The notes beneath the pieces are model-generated. The model was not told the origin of the DNA. It worked only from the letters and a program-made list of their open reading frames with translations, and did not search any database. Shown one piece after another: positions 28,701-40,700 of a DNA stretch of 64,000 bases. Positions within the stretch are counted from its first letter, which is position 1. Each line of letters begins with the position of its first letter. Both the position numbers and the translations under genes were made by a program. Source of the stretch: Blastobasis lacticolella (lineage: Eukaryota > Arthropoda > Insecta > Lepidoptera > Blastobasidae). Location of the stretch: positions 7,080,501 to 7,144,500 of the forward strand of contig LR990053.1 in NCBI GenBank assembly GCA_905147135.1, read 5' to 3'.

Positions 28701-31700
28701 TCAGTGGTTCAGAGTTCCGGCCAGATGGTAGGCAAGATGCTGCTAGCCTAACCCCCCTGTGATATTCAGAGTCCGTCGCTGGTGCGTCATCCGGACACAT
28801 CACCTTTAGCACACCGCTTAACGCCGAACCGGCGTCCCCGGCGTAACCGTCTGCAAGCTTCATTCCGTTCACGACATTTGCGGGCGGGCGCACACGACCG
28901 CAAGCGGCTCTGTACGCCATCCCCCAAGGATCGTTGTTCCCACTGTTTGCTAGTTGCCGGAAGTGGTCGGATTCAGCCTCCCGCATGGCCCTTCGGTACT
29001 TGGCGCGTTCAACGTGAAAGCGAGCCCTATACTCCTCCTCCATCATCCCCGTACGCCTACTCTCCTGCCACGCTCTCCTAGCCCGGTTATGTTGCCTCCT
29101 CAGCGCATCCAGTTCCCCGGACCACCACTCGTAGCCGGTTTGCGGTCTATCCCGCTTTACCCCCAAACACTCCGCGGCTGTACGAACAAGGGCCGCGGTA
29201 TACTCGGCACATGCTTGCTCCGCAGGTTTACGTAGGTCTAACCTACCCACACGCGCTTGTAGCGTGCCCTGGAAACGACCCCAGTCCACTCCCCGATCCC
29301 TGAACCTCTTCGGCTCCCCGTCTGGCTCTGCGTCGCTGACTCGCGGGGCTGGATGCCCACTCCCCACTGCAAATGTGATCAGCTGGTGGTCGCTCGTGCT
29401 CGCCTCTTCATGGACTCTCCAGTGATTTACGTGCACTCCTCTTGTCGACAGAGTCACGTCGATGTTTGACTCTCCATTCACCGTCTTGAACGTCGGCGGT
29501 TGTCCCTCTACGTTGTGAACACTAAAGCCTCTTGACATAATGAAACCTTCCATGGCGTTCCTCCTGGCATCCGTGTCCGCTCCTCGGCCGATGTAATGCC
29601 GTTCCATGCTGTGCCATAGTGGGGAGTGGTTATTCGAATCTACGCAGATCAGGATCGGCTCTCCCTTTAAATAGTCCGCAACCTTATCCAGGTGCGCCAA
29701 ATGGGCCTCGATCCGGTCTGCGTACTGGAAATATGCAGAGATGGCGTAAAAATGTGGTCCCCCTCTCATGACTATGTGCGCTACTACACAATGTGATGTA
29801 GTCAGGTTGCCGAGCACTGCAACCGTTATGTCGCTGTTGTTTAAAAATATTCCAGCTCTTGAGCCGCTCGCAAGTTCTAATAGGCTCGGCAACCCATGGT
29901 GTAAATATTGCTCCTGGACCAACACGATGTCAAGACCAAATTCTTTGGCCAATGAAGGCAGTTCCTTAGTAGCCATCTCCGCCCCCGCCAAGTTTAGCTG
30001 GCCGACCTTTATTACTCTCCCCACGGATCTAGTATCCATAATCTGTGCGGGCGACAAAAGCACTGCGCGCTTGGATCCTAGCTGGGCACTCTTGAGCTGC
30101 CGTCTTATGCCCGGTATGTGGTTTTTTAAACTGCCGACATGTCGCACAACCTGCTGATTCCTTCTGGCAAGACTTTGTTTCGTGGCCTTCGTCTCCACAT
30201 TTACCGCAAATTGGAGCCTTGGCCCTGCAATGCTTCACCGCGTGACCATACACCTGACAACGCCGGCAACACGTAACTTCCACGAAGTCTTCCACGTAAA
30301 TGGAATCCCATCCCAGGTACACTCTCCCCCGTTCCACCAACATCTTTCTTAGTCGGGGACTGCATGTGAGCACCATCGTTGTTCGCGCTAATCCAGCCCT
30401 CGATTTTTTGAAAGCTACCTTTGCCTCGTTCTTCAATTCTTCTTTGCTGATGTACCCCTTAAAATTCTGCTCGTATAAGTTGTCCATTAGGGTTTCATCG
30501 CATGGGTTGCCTTCTACATTGCGCAGCGCTACCAATGGCTGCCTCTGTGTGGACTCTCTTGCCACCAATGTCAGAGGCAAGGCCGCCTTTAGGCGGTTCA
30601 TACCTTCGGCACTAGTCGCCTCCACGACGACGCCCGCGTTGCCAATGCGACGTACCCGCTGCACTTGGCAGCCGAGTTGCACTGGGTTAACAGCCTTTTT
30701 AAGGGCCTCCTTTACCTCCTCAGAGGTCTTTAAGAGTCCCCCCTCTGCAGGAAATACGGCCACCGCCGGACCGCTGGGTGCCGGTATAGGTACCGCCGCT
30801 GCTTTAGCTCCAAGGCGTAACGCACCGGCGTATGACACCGGAGCACCCGCTGCCGCAGCCGCCACGCCACCCGTTGTCGCCGCAGCACATGACACCGCCC
30901 CACCCGCCCCACTAACTGCCACCGCCAGCTTCGATTCTAAGTCGGCTAAGCGCAACAGCAGCACACTGGATACTGCCGTCATACGTTGTACATTCGCACC
31001 GACCGACGCTATCTCCTGTTTATTCAGCCGGGACATGCTGCACGCGATCGCATCCATGATGTTCTCTCCCGCGCTCGCCACCAAGTCACATAGATACTCC
31101 TTCGTGGCACCCTGTAGATTTTCCCTCCCCGGAGCTAGCGCGGGAGCGGTCGCGGGCGCTGCCGTAGGCTCCCTCGTTAGCAGTCCGCCAACGGGGGGCA
31201 CGGCATTCGCCCGCGTGCCGCGTTTGCCGGCCACGCGCCGCCTGACCGCCTCCTGAAGGTCCTCAGGAGAGGACAAGCCGCGCTTGCCGGATTGGTTCCC
31301 ACTCGCAGACGCCTCCGCTGCTGTCGTCGCTGCCGCCGCTGTTGCCGCCTCAACTGTCCCCGGGGCCGACCCCGTGATTGCCACAAGGTCGTCAACGGGA
31401 ACCGTAGGTACCGCCACTGCCACTGTTGCCACTACCGCTGCTTCCGGAGCCGGGGTGCTGAACCCCTTCGGTGGGGTGCGCATCATTGACACACGCGGGG
31501 TGAACCCGGACTCTTCCCCGATCTCCATAAGCGCCTCCATCTCCTCCTGACGCTTTGATAGCTCCTTCTCAAAGAGCTCCTAGGCAAGATTTATTTTGAC
31601 ATCACATAAAACCAGAAGCGTTTATATACCTATATTACCACCCCAATCTAACCAACACCCTTTCCCATACAGCCGAAGCTAGTAGAGCGGTCCGAAGGCA

Positions 31701-34700
31701 CGTCCGTCTGGTCGTCCCTTCGCGAGAAACGTGCTCTCCTACACATGCGACTACTGGGGATGGGCCCTGCTCAGCCAAAGCACATCCAGGAGGGAAGGCC
31801 TACTTACCGCGAGCAGTTTGTGCCGCCACACTGCAGTATACTCACCTTCCTGCTGAATAAGGTATGTAGCTGTAGTTTTTGAGATGGTTCAAGTATTAAC
31901 ACATACATTTTTACAGCACACAATGTACTGCATACATTATATATACATACCGTCACACCTTTTTCGTTTTACGCTTCGTTTTATTTGCTACGGTCCTGAC
32001 AGATTTATATCGCTTCATACACTTTAATTAGCCTTTTTATACATGAACGTCTTTTGAGGGTACTCTTAACCTGACCTTTTAGTACTAATATTTACTTTAA
32101 TATCTCCTTTAAAATTCGAAATTCAAAATAGTATTAATAAATAAATAAGTGAAATGTTAAAGGTCTCCCCATTTTACATACTAAAACCGGAGTCTTAAAG
32201 ATCGTAACATGACGTTAAGCCTTAACGTGATAAGTCGAAAATCTCCAAATTAGAAACATTTACCAATTTTAGGACCGTTCTTCTTGTCGGTTTAGATTTT
32301 AAGACGCGTAGTGTCAGGTTAGTTTGCTCATGGGGGCTATTATATTAACCTATGTGTAAATTTGAAGCGGTAACCTCCAAATGTAATTAATAATCAAATT
32401 TGGAGATTTACAACTTATCACGTTACGGCCTTACGGCTGGTTACGATCTTTAAGACTCCGGTTTTAGTATATAAAATGGGGAGAACTTTAGCTTTGACCT
32501 TTTTAGTAATTTAATGTCCACGGGCGACCGTACTATTTCTCTAAAATATCATCAATTCGTACGTGATACCTATATGTGTCTTCCCCTTATACAATGGCTA
32601 TCTAACTGTGGTCCCCCAGCCGACGCCCGAGCAAGACCCCGAGAACAACGACTACGACTCGGCGGAGTCCGGCGGCGAGGACGCCGACGAGAGCGGCAGC
32701 GACGCCGACGACGACGACATCTTCGACACCAACACTACCAAGTGAGTTCAGGCTGGACCTTGATTGACTTATTTTTTTTGTTTTTGAACGGTGGCGAATT
32801 TTAAAATGTTTAAAGTACAAATTACTTTTAGTACCAGTTTTCAAATGTTGATAGATAACAAATTTTTGTTGAGTATGAGATCTATATTTTCTCTTAAGTT
32901 AATAAAAAACGTTGATAATTATACCGGAATATCTGTAAACAATAATTCATAACATTATTTGATTTGGTGTGGTCTTGCCATCCCAAGTATGTTTTTCTGA
33001 AAACTCTTAATCAGACAGCTTCAACATTAGCTATGTTTTAGCTAAACGGGAAGCTTTGTCAAAACTTCTTTCCTATACGTTTAATACATTTGAATAAATT
33101 CAGTGGCCTTAACCTATAAGCTAAAAGCGTGACAGCAAATCAAAGAGTAATCTATTGCTACTAAAATAAGGTCAATTTTTGTATCGCGACTTATGAAACG
33201 CGGAGCGACGCGTAACGTAATTTAAATGATACAAAAATGCATTTTATTCTTTCAGCAATACATTCCACTTTAATTTGCACTTACGTTTTCTGCTTCTAAA
33301 TTTAGTCGAATGTAATAAACTACTTCAGCCTGATTATACTCTGACCCATCACCCCCTCCCTAGGGCCAACATCGCTGCGTCCAAACGCCGCAAGCTGACC
33401 AACACGGAACACAGCGACCCCGAGTCGTACTCCTGGTGCGTGCTACGCGTGGCCGTGCTGAGACTCGCCCAGCATAAGCTACAGCACTTCCTGCAACAGT
33501 GCGGCATCGAGATGAGCGGTATGTTGGTTGGGTACTCGACTCTGTTGTGTACGGAGTAGGGAGTAAGGTCGCTTGCACGTACGAGTCCATGTATTCATGG
33601 CTCTGGGTTACAAATTGTAAACTGTTTTACCCGTGTCCCACAACATAAATCCATTGGTAAAGAAAATAGTTTCCAATGTATTATAAATTAATAACAATTT
33701 TTGGGAAACTGCATAATTAGACCTAGAAATAGACCTATCTTTATTTCGTCCAATAACACACTTACACCCGGTTTCTGAAACGCTTGTCAAATCATTGATT
33801 AGCTAACAGACTGTCACATTTAACAAGCTGTTAAATCACCGTGGGTTTCTGAAAGGCCAATCAATCTATTGTTAGCTAATCGACCATTAACAAGAGATCA
33901 ATTTTTTCGTCTGGCTACCCCTGCTAAAATCAGTCACATTCATTCACTCATATATGTTTTGTTTCTGTCTAACGCATTGATTCGTCTCTGTCCCTAGCGG
34001 CCATTTGATAGTGGCGGGATATTCAACTTTTAGATTAAACTGATAGCGATTGTATAGTTTTCGTGTAAAATGGAATATTATCAAAAAAAATATATACAGA
34101 GCGAGAAAAGAGAAATTATAACAATATTTATGTTATAGGGTCACGGGTTCCAGTGAATCAGTAACCCCATCATCATCATCTTTAGGCAGTTAGGTGAGTC
34201 CCGGTCCACTGCTGAATACAGTCCTACCACGGATTCGGACCAGGTCCTGGTTCAGGTCTAAGTACTGGCCCCGGACCAGGTACTGGTTCAGGTCCAGGAC
34301 CTGGAACCAGACCACTTCGTGGTTCAGGTCCAGGTCCTGGCTTCGGACCAGGTCATGGCCCCGCACCAGGTCCTGGTTCAGGTTCAGGCCCTGGCCCCGG
34401 ACCAGCTACTAGTTCAGGTCCAGGCCCTGGACCCTGACATATCCGTGGTTCAGGTCCTGGTCCTGGTTCAGGTCCATGTCCAGGCCCTGGTCCAGCTAAT
34501 ATTTATGGTCTATGTGCTGGCACTGGTCTAGGTCCTGGTTCTGGTTCAAGCTCAAATTGTGATCAAGGTTGCAGTTTTGGTCATGATCCTGGACCAGAAC
34601 CTGGACCCTAGACCTGAACTTTGCCTTGGACTAAAACTAGGACCTGGACCAGGGCCAGGACCAAGACCTAGACCAAGAAAATCGGATATAATTTCTTTTG

Positions 34701-37700
34701 ACAATCGGTTAATTGGTCGATTTTCGCTAATTAAAATAACAAGGCGATAACATACAGTTAACATGAGAAAAAGCTTTCCGGAAACCCAAAATTACATTAA
34801 TCAGCCGTTAATTGGAGATTTGACAATCCGTTGACAAGCTGTTAACAAGCCGTCAATTGGCCCTTTCAGAAACCCAAACTGCATTTAATCAGAGTTTAAC
34901 AAGCTGTTACGTGATTTTTGCGTTGACAAGCGTTTCAGAAACCGGGTGTTAAAAACTTAAAACTAACAGAATAAGTACATATTAAGACGACATGTTATGA
35001 CGGCATGTGACTTAATATTCAAATCTCGCTACTGTATTGACCTCTTGTAACCCACAGACGTGAATTCACGGAATATGGCAAGTGCAAACAATCTTAGACC
35101 CTACTACAATACAATAGGGGCGAGCTGTCATGGCGGAATTTCACGGTTCACCTGATGAAAAGTTTGTCCAGAACTATTGCAACTAGTTCACAGATTGAAT
35201 CCACTTCAGTCAGTTTAAACCAGTTTTGTCCACTTTCAGACGCGACGAGCGACGAGTGGTCAGGTACTCGAGACGCGTACCCGTATAGTGTAGTATCGTT
35301 AAAGCTTTGCCTTTGTCCGGTTATTTACTCGTGTTGTGCTGTTGAAGCTGTTTCTTGACTGACCATGTGATGTTCAGCAGTGTAGAATGTAGCACTAATC
35401 TATTCCATTCGCAGATGCCCTACAAGGCGATTAATGACTTATGAGTGACTTTTGCCCGATCTACATTGGTTAAAGACAGTGGCTAGTACAAGTACAGTGT
35501 CGAGTGGCAAGCGCCCAGACAGAGGCTGTTTACACTACAGCGTGTCCAGTTCAAACGCGTAATAATTGTACTGTCTGGTTGCAAGGCAGCTTCCAAGCCA
35601 AGATAACTTGCAAGATCCGACTTCTGTCCAGATCACCTGGGACCTCCGTGGGACCAGTCAATGGGCAGCAGCATTTTCTGATATGTATTTACAACACTTA
35701 TTTATTTATTCGTATGGCATATTAATATAAAAATAAAGACTATATTAGGTACAATTAAATCTACAGATCCATTTTACAAGACTTGAGCCACATAATGGCT
35801 TCGTCACTTAGGCCGATCAAGTCATCGGGCGGGCCTCCGGTGTACCGCGTTAAAGGACACTCGGAGATAATGTGCTGGATATCCTGCACGGCGGCACCAC
35901 AAGAACAGGCTGGAGAGTCTATCCACCCACAGCGGTACCTGTACTGAGCGCAGCGTCCATGACCTGTGCGGAGTCTATTGAGGGTACACCAGTCGCGCCT
36001 CGGGAGCTCAGAACCCCTCACCACAGAGCCCGGGATAAACCCAGCGCCCAGTTTCCCCGACATTTCGGAATTCCACGAGGTAGACCACTCCCGCTTGAGG
36101 TCGAAGTCCTGTTGCAACAAGGTCGAAGCGATAACATTTGGTGCATTTCTGGTCTTCAGGCGGAGTTTTGATGTGTCCAAAAACTCCGGGCATATGGGAA
36201 GGCCGGGGCTGTCGCGAATCTTCCGAGCCTCCCGTAATAATGCATTTTTTCTCCTTAAGTCGGGGGGAGGAATTTGGCATAGCACGGGCAGCCAGTGGGT
36301 CGGTGTAGAAGTTAAGGTTCCAGAGATACAGCGCATGACCCTATTTAGTTCTGTGTCTACCCTCTTCGTGTGTCCGCTGCCTAACCAAACCGGAGCGCAG
36401 TATTCCGCCGTGGAGTACATAAGTGACAGAGCCGAGGTACGAAGCACATCAGCGCTTGCAACACTGTCTTCCAAACTTAGATGTGGGCACAACCACTAAA
36501 TTTAAGGAGGCTCGAGTTCAGCAGTGGACTGTTTATTCCTAATTTTGGTAAAATGAGGAATAAATAGTCCACTCTCTACAGTCGTCTAAGACGTTGTCGG
36601 AAATTTGCATACTTCAACTATCGCGTCCGCTCAATCTATATGGTTAGCCGTACCACCCATTAGGCAGGCCGCGCCAATGCACTTCGTGTGGCTAGCTGGT
36701 ATACCAACTACATAGAGGTGGAATGTCTGCCCGCTTCTTATACTCCAAAAATTTTGGGGGTTTTGCTGGTTATTTATTTATTGGAGTACCAACAGCTATA
36801 TAAAACATAATAAGTAATATATTAGAATCAATAACCCAATAACAGGTCCTCGCTAGTAGCAACAAAATAAAATAAAAAAGGAAAGTAAAACTGCACCGCA
36901 ATAATATGACAGAATACAAAATGAAATTATTGCGTACCAAAAAAAAGAATAATAATAATAATATAAAAGACAAAAGAATGCGCTTATAATTTTCCCAATT
37001 GAATACATTGTACGCTGCCGACAACAACCCATTTCCCAATTCTTATTTACTAGTATGTTTGTGTAACGCATGGCTTCGCAGAGCTGGCGACCACCAGTCC
37101 GATGGTCCACGGCGCGCTGCGAAGGGTGGACCAGTGGCAGCAACAGCTGACCGAAGCCCTGGAGGCGAGGCCCGCGCCGCCCGACTACATCCCCGGCTGC
37201 TTCCCGGACAGCCTGACCGCGGGACCGCCCATCAATAAGTACAAGTATGTAGTTGCCTTCAAGAATTATCCTCGATCAAACCGCAGCATATTTTAACAAA
37301 CAGCTAGAACTTATGCCAACAGTTTTATGAGTTTCACATTGTAACTTTTTGTAAATCATGATCACAATGCTTCTAACCTTTGAACTTGTACAATTTTCTG
37401 ATTATTTTATCTGGACAAATATCGCTGAAATAGGTATGTTTCAATTAAAAAGCTAAAATGGCTGAGTGGCGTAAAAAGGGACTAAAATGCCGCCAATAAG
37501 GGAAACTATACTGAGGAAAGACAACTGACGCCCCCATCCTGGCCATTTTTTTCGTAACATATTATATTTTTATTTCATAATTATGCATTGTTATATTATA
37601 CAGTATATACACACCTAAGACCTAATTAAAAATGGTTAACAAATAAATAAAAAATCCAATAAAAACAGAGTACTTCATTACCTTCGTTGTTTCGTGCAAT

Positions 37701-40700
37701 GGTTGGACTTTTTTGCTATTGAAGCGTACTTTTATGCAAATGTGTCAGGATCATAACTTCTAGCCTACAACAATCGGCCTACCTTCACTAAGCTTTCCAT
37801 TGCAGGTGTCTGTTGGAGAAGCATAATACGCCGTTCAACTCTGCGCTGTGGAGCGCGGCGCCCGCGCGCCGGCTCTGGAGCTACCTCGTACGTCAAGAAC
37901 AGGTTCAGGTATGGAATCGCATCTTATCATATCAGGGGGCTTACCATGAGTTCTTATAGCAGGACCTAAACAGAACTGCCCTGCTTAGAGCGAGACAGCG
38001 CTATACGTGTACATAAGCTCATGGTAAGCCCCCATATAATTTATTCATAGTAATAGTCATACATCGTCAAAACATAATTGATTAAAATTAACTATAGTTA
38101 CATATCCTGAAAGAAGTTTAAAGAAAAGTAAAGTAAAGCAAAGTGAAACATTTTACTCCTCTACTAACCCGTTACCCTAAATTACGTTGGTCAAGTGTTT
38201 AGCGTACTTAATAAGCACTGTCAGTCTGTAAGTACAGTGGTGTAAACCGGTTGAAAGGTAACGAGTCAATTTGGCTCTCAACTGTTCTTGACCAATGTAA
38301 ATCGGGTATTATGCGTTTAGAATACCTGTTCGGTACAGGCATGTGTAATCGTGAGGGTTCTCGCGATTACAAAATCCATCAGATGGCACTACTGAGAAGG
38401 AAGGGCCGTTGTCAAAACCCTGTCGCGTTATAGGACAGACACAAGAGCTGGAATTTGACAGATCCATTCAGTGACACGGTTTTATTTAGACTGAGTGGTG
38501 ATATTAATAGAGCGTCGGTGGCTGAGTGGTTTAGGTATACGACTCGTAAGCGAGACGTACCGGGTCCGAATCTCACTGCGGCTATGTACCAATGACTGTT
38601 TTCTGAGTTATGTACATTAGTTGAATACTAACCGATGCTAAAACGGTGAGGGGAAACATTGAGATGACACCTGCACATTCAGGCGACTGAGTGTGTAATC
38701 ATGACCCAATCTGTTCAGGTTCCCCTGATAGCAGGGTCACAGAGGTCATATTTCAGTCGCTCTATTGTAATTATCTGATCTGCCAAATCCTGGATCATGG
38801 TCAAGGCGTACCCCGGACCCCCCGGCCCCGTGCGCAAGAGCACAACCGGGACAATAACGCCAAGATGATGATCATTATGATAACACAAATATTTATCCTG
38901 AAATTCCTTCAGGAACATGGCACAACATACTAAATTACATCTGCCGTTATCACAATTACACCTATACTAAAATAATTGACCATGACCTAATTCCTGCAGA
39001 AAAAGTTACTATTTTTTAATCATCCCTGTATAAACAATTCCAAACCATTATACACAGTATCATATACTCAGTGATTGCACAATTAAATGCAATAATTACG
39101 AAATAAACGAGAAAATTGCACAACAATTTGCCCCAATATTCTAACGCCCTGCAGATTACGAGTGACTAATAAAACCTTTGTGACCTGAATAAATTTTTGC
39201 AGAGAATGTAAATATTTATGAGTCATCCATACAAATAAATTTTAAAACCATCACACAACACAGTACCATATAAAATGATCTTGGTTATTTGGGTAAACAG
39301 TTATTTTTATTTCATTTCACCAAGGTGGCAAACAAGCATAATTACGAAGAAACGAGAAATTGCACAACATATTTTTCAACAATTGTAGAACTCTGCCGAT
39401 TGGCCGTGACGTTATGGGTAAAACACAGTGGAGTACTTTGGATTATTGTGAAACTTTTACTAAGAAACTTGTCTGATTTGTTATTTCTGTTGTATAGCTT
39501 TTGTCAACAAAAATTTAAAGAAATTGCATAACAATGAATAATAGTTGTTAGTTCAACAAGTGCCTTAATTATTTTTTTCGGCGAGTACAGACTTTATATC
39601 ACGAACTAGCAAAGTACAAAAAGTACTGAGCATAGTGAGCGATAAAGGCACTAGACAAAAAATATACCTCGTGTGAAACATACAACTTTAAACTTCTTTA
39701 GGGCCCAGGACTTTAACGCAAATATGATTATTTTTAGTGGTACCATCTGATGGATTAGTCTGGTTGCGAAAATCCATAAAGCTTTCCAACTTTTTTGAAA
39801 TATTTCGGCACTTGTTACACTAATTTAACATAATTGGCGGACTTAAAACCATTAAGGCTTTATCTTCCAGTCAACCAGTAGACCGTGCAGAAAGTGAGTA
39901 AGTAGGTGCTTTATAAAGCGTGATGATAGATTGTAATTTACCTAAATACAAAAATACAATACTAACTGCATCAAGATAGAATAAACATATATTATACAGT
40001 CTGTGGCCTAGAACCGGGGCTAATAGTGAAAATAGAGACTTTCTAGATTATTGGTATTATTTCTGAAAAGATTCTAGTTAAAAAGAAACATACATTACAT
40101 ACAATAAGAATTTAAAATTACGATTCATAATCAGTGATTATTGCAAAACGATATTATCGCTAACATTGTCAATGTCGTGGTACGGGACACAATCCATAAA
40201 ATGTCAACGATACGTTCCGAGTAGCCCCGATGCAGAATGAACTCGACCGAGTTGAGCGGAACTACTGTTTTGTTTGCAGTATTAAGTTTGTTAGAAAAAG
40301 TTAAGTTTTGATTTTAATTAGTTGGACCATGATGATTTAGTGACTGATGACCTATAGAGCCTCCGTTTTTAATATTTGCCCCGGTTCCGGGCCACACATT
40401 GTTTAATATAATAAATACTACACATACATATATTTAAATAAAAATACTTTATACTATTTGTATTGACTTACGTTCCCCACCAGGACGTGTTCTCCCGGCG
40501 TCGTAAACTTATTCCACTTATCTTCCCCACCAGGACGTGTTCATCCGCGCGGTGTTCTCCCGCCGGCGGGTGGGGTCGGTGGGGGACGCCCCCCCGCCGC
40601 ATCCCCACCCGCACCATTCCCACCACGGCCGCCGCGACGAGGACCTCACCAGCCCCGTGCGAATCATACACAAGGAGCAGGACTCCATTGCTGCGTTCTG

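Larger units (their letters stand above)
26704..31585 (-). mobile_element. R1-clade non-LTR retrotransposon, two long open ORFs
   Basis: Reverse-oriented insertion in DmX intron 29, with ORF1 (gag-like) and ORF2 (endonuclease and reverse transcriptase) both uninterrupted, implying a fairly young copy. Ends are approximate: the 3' side is set where SINE copy E breaks off, the 5' side just upstream of ORF1. On the coding strand the frame stays open for 13 codons before the first ATG of ORF1 (ELFEKELSKRQEE, after a TAG), so ORF1 may have been longer and the copy 5'-truncated. I found no clear target-site duplication. R1 itself targets 28S rDNA; this one is in a protein-gene intron. Confidence 0.88.

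Noticed and set aside
30040..30198. ORF2 of the R1-clade LINE starting at 30198
   Set aside because: This would lie wholly within ORF1; the ATG at 30039 overlapping the ORF1 stop fits R1-group organisation better.
30300..31256. 318-codon + strand open frame
   Set aside because: Antisense shadow of the GC-rich LINE ORF1, which has clear zinc knuckles on the other strand.
34217..34670. Gly-Pro or Arg-Ser-Trp-rich repeat proteins on either strand
   Set aside because: Open frames arise from the short palindromic minisatellite; no start context, splice evidence or known domain.
38519..38572. Possible tRNA gene (A and B boxes)
   Set aside because: It is the head of a SINE repeated several times; no convincing acceptor or anticodon stem and the body continues with the SINE sequence.
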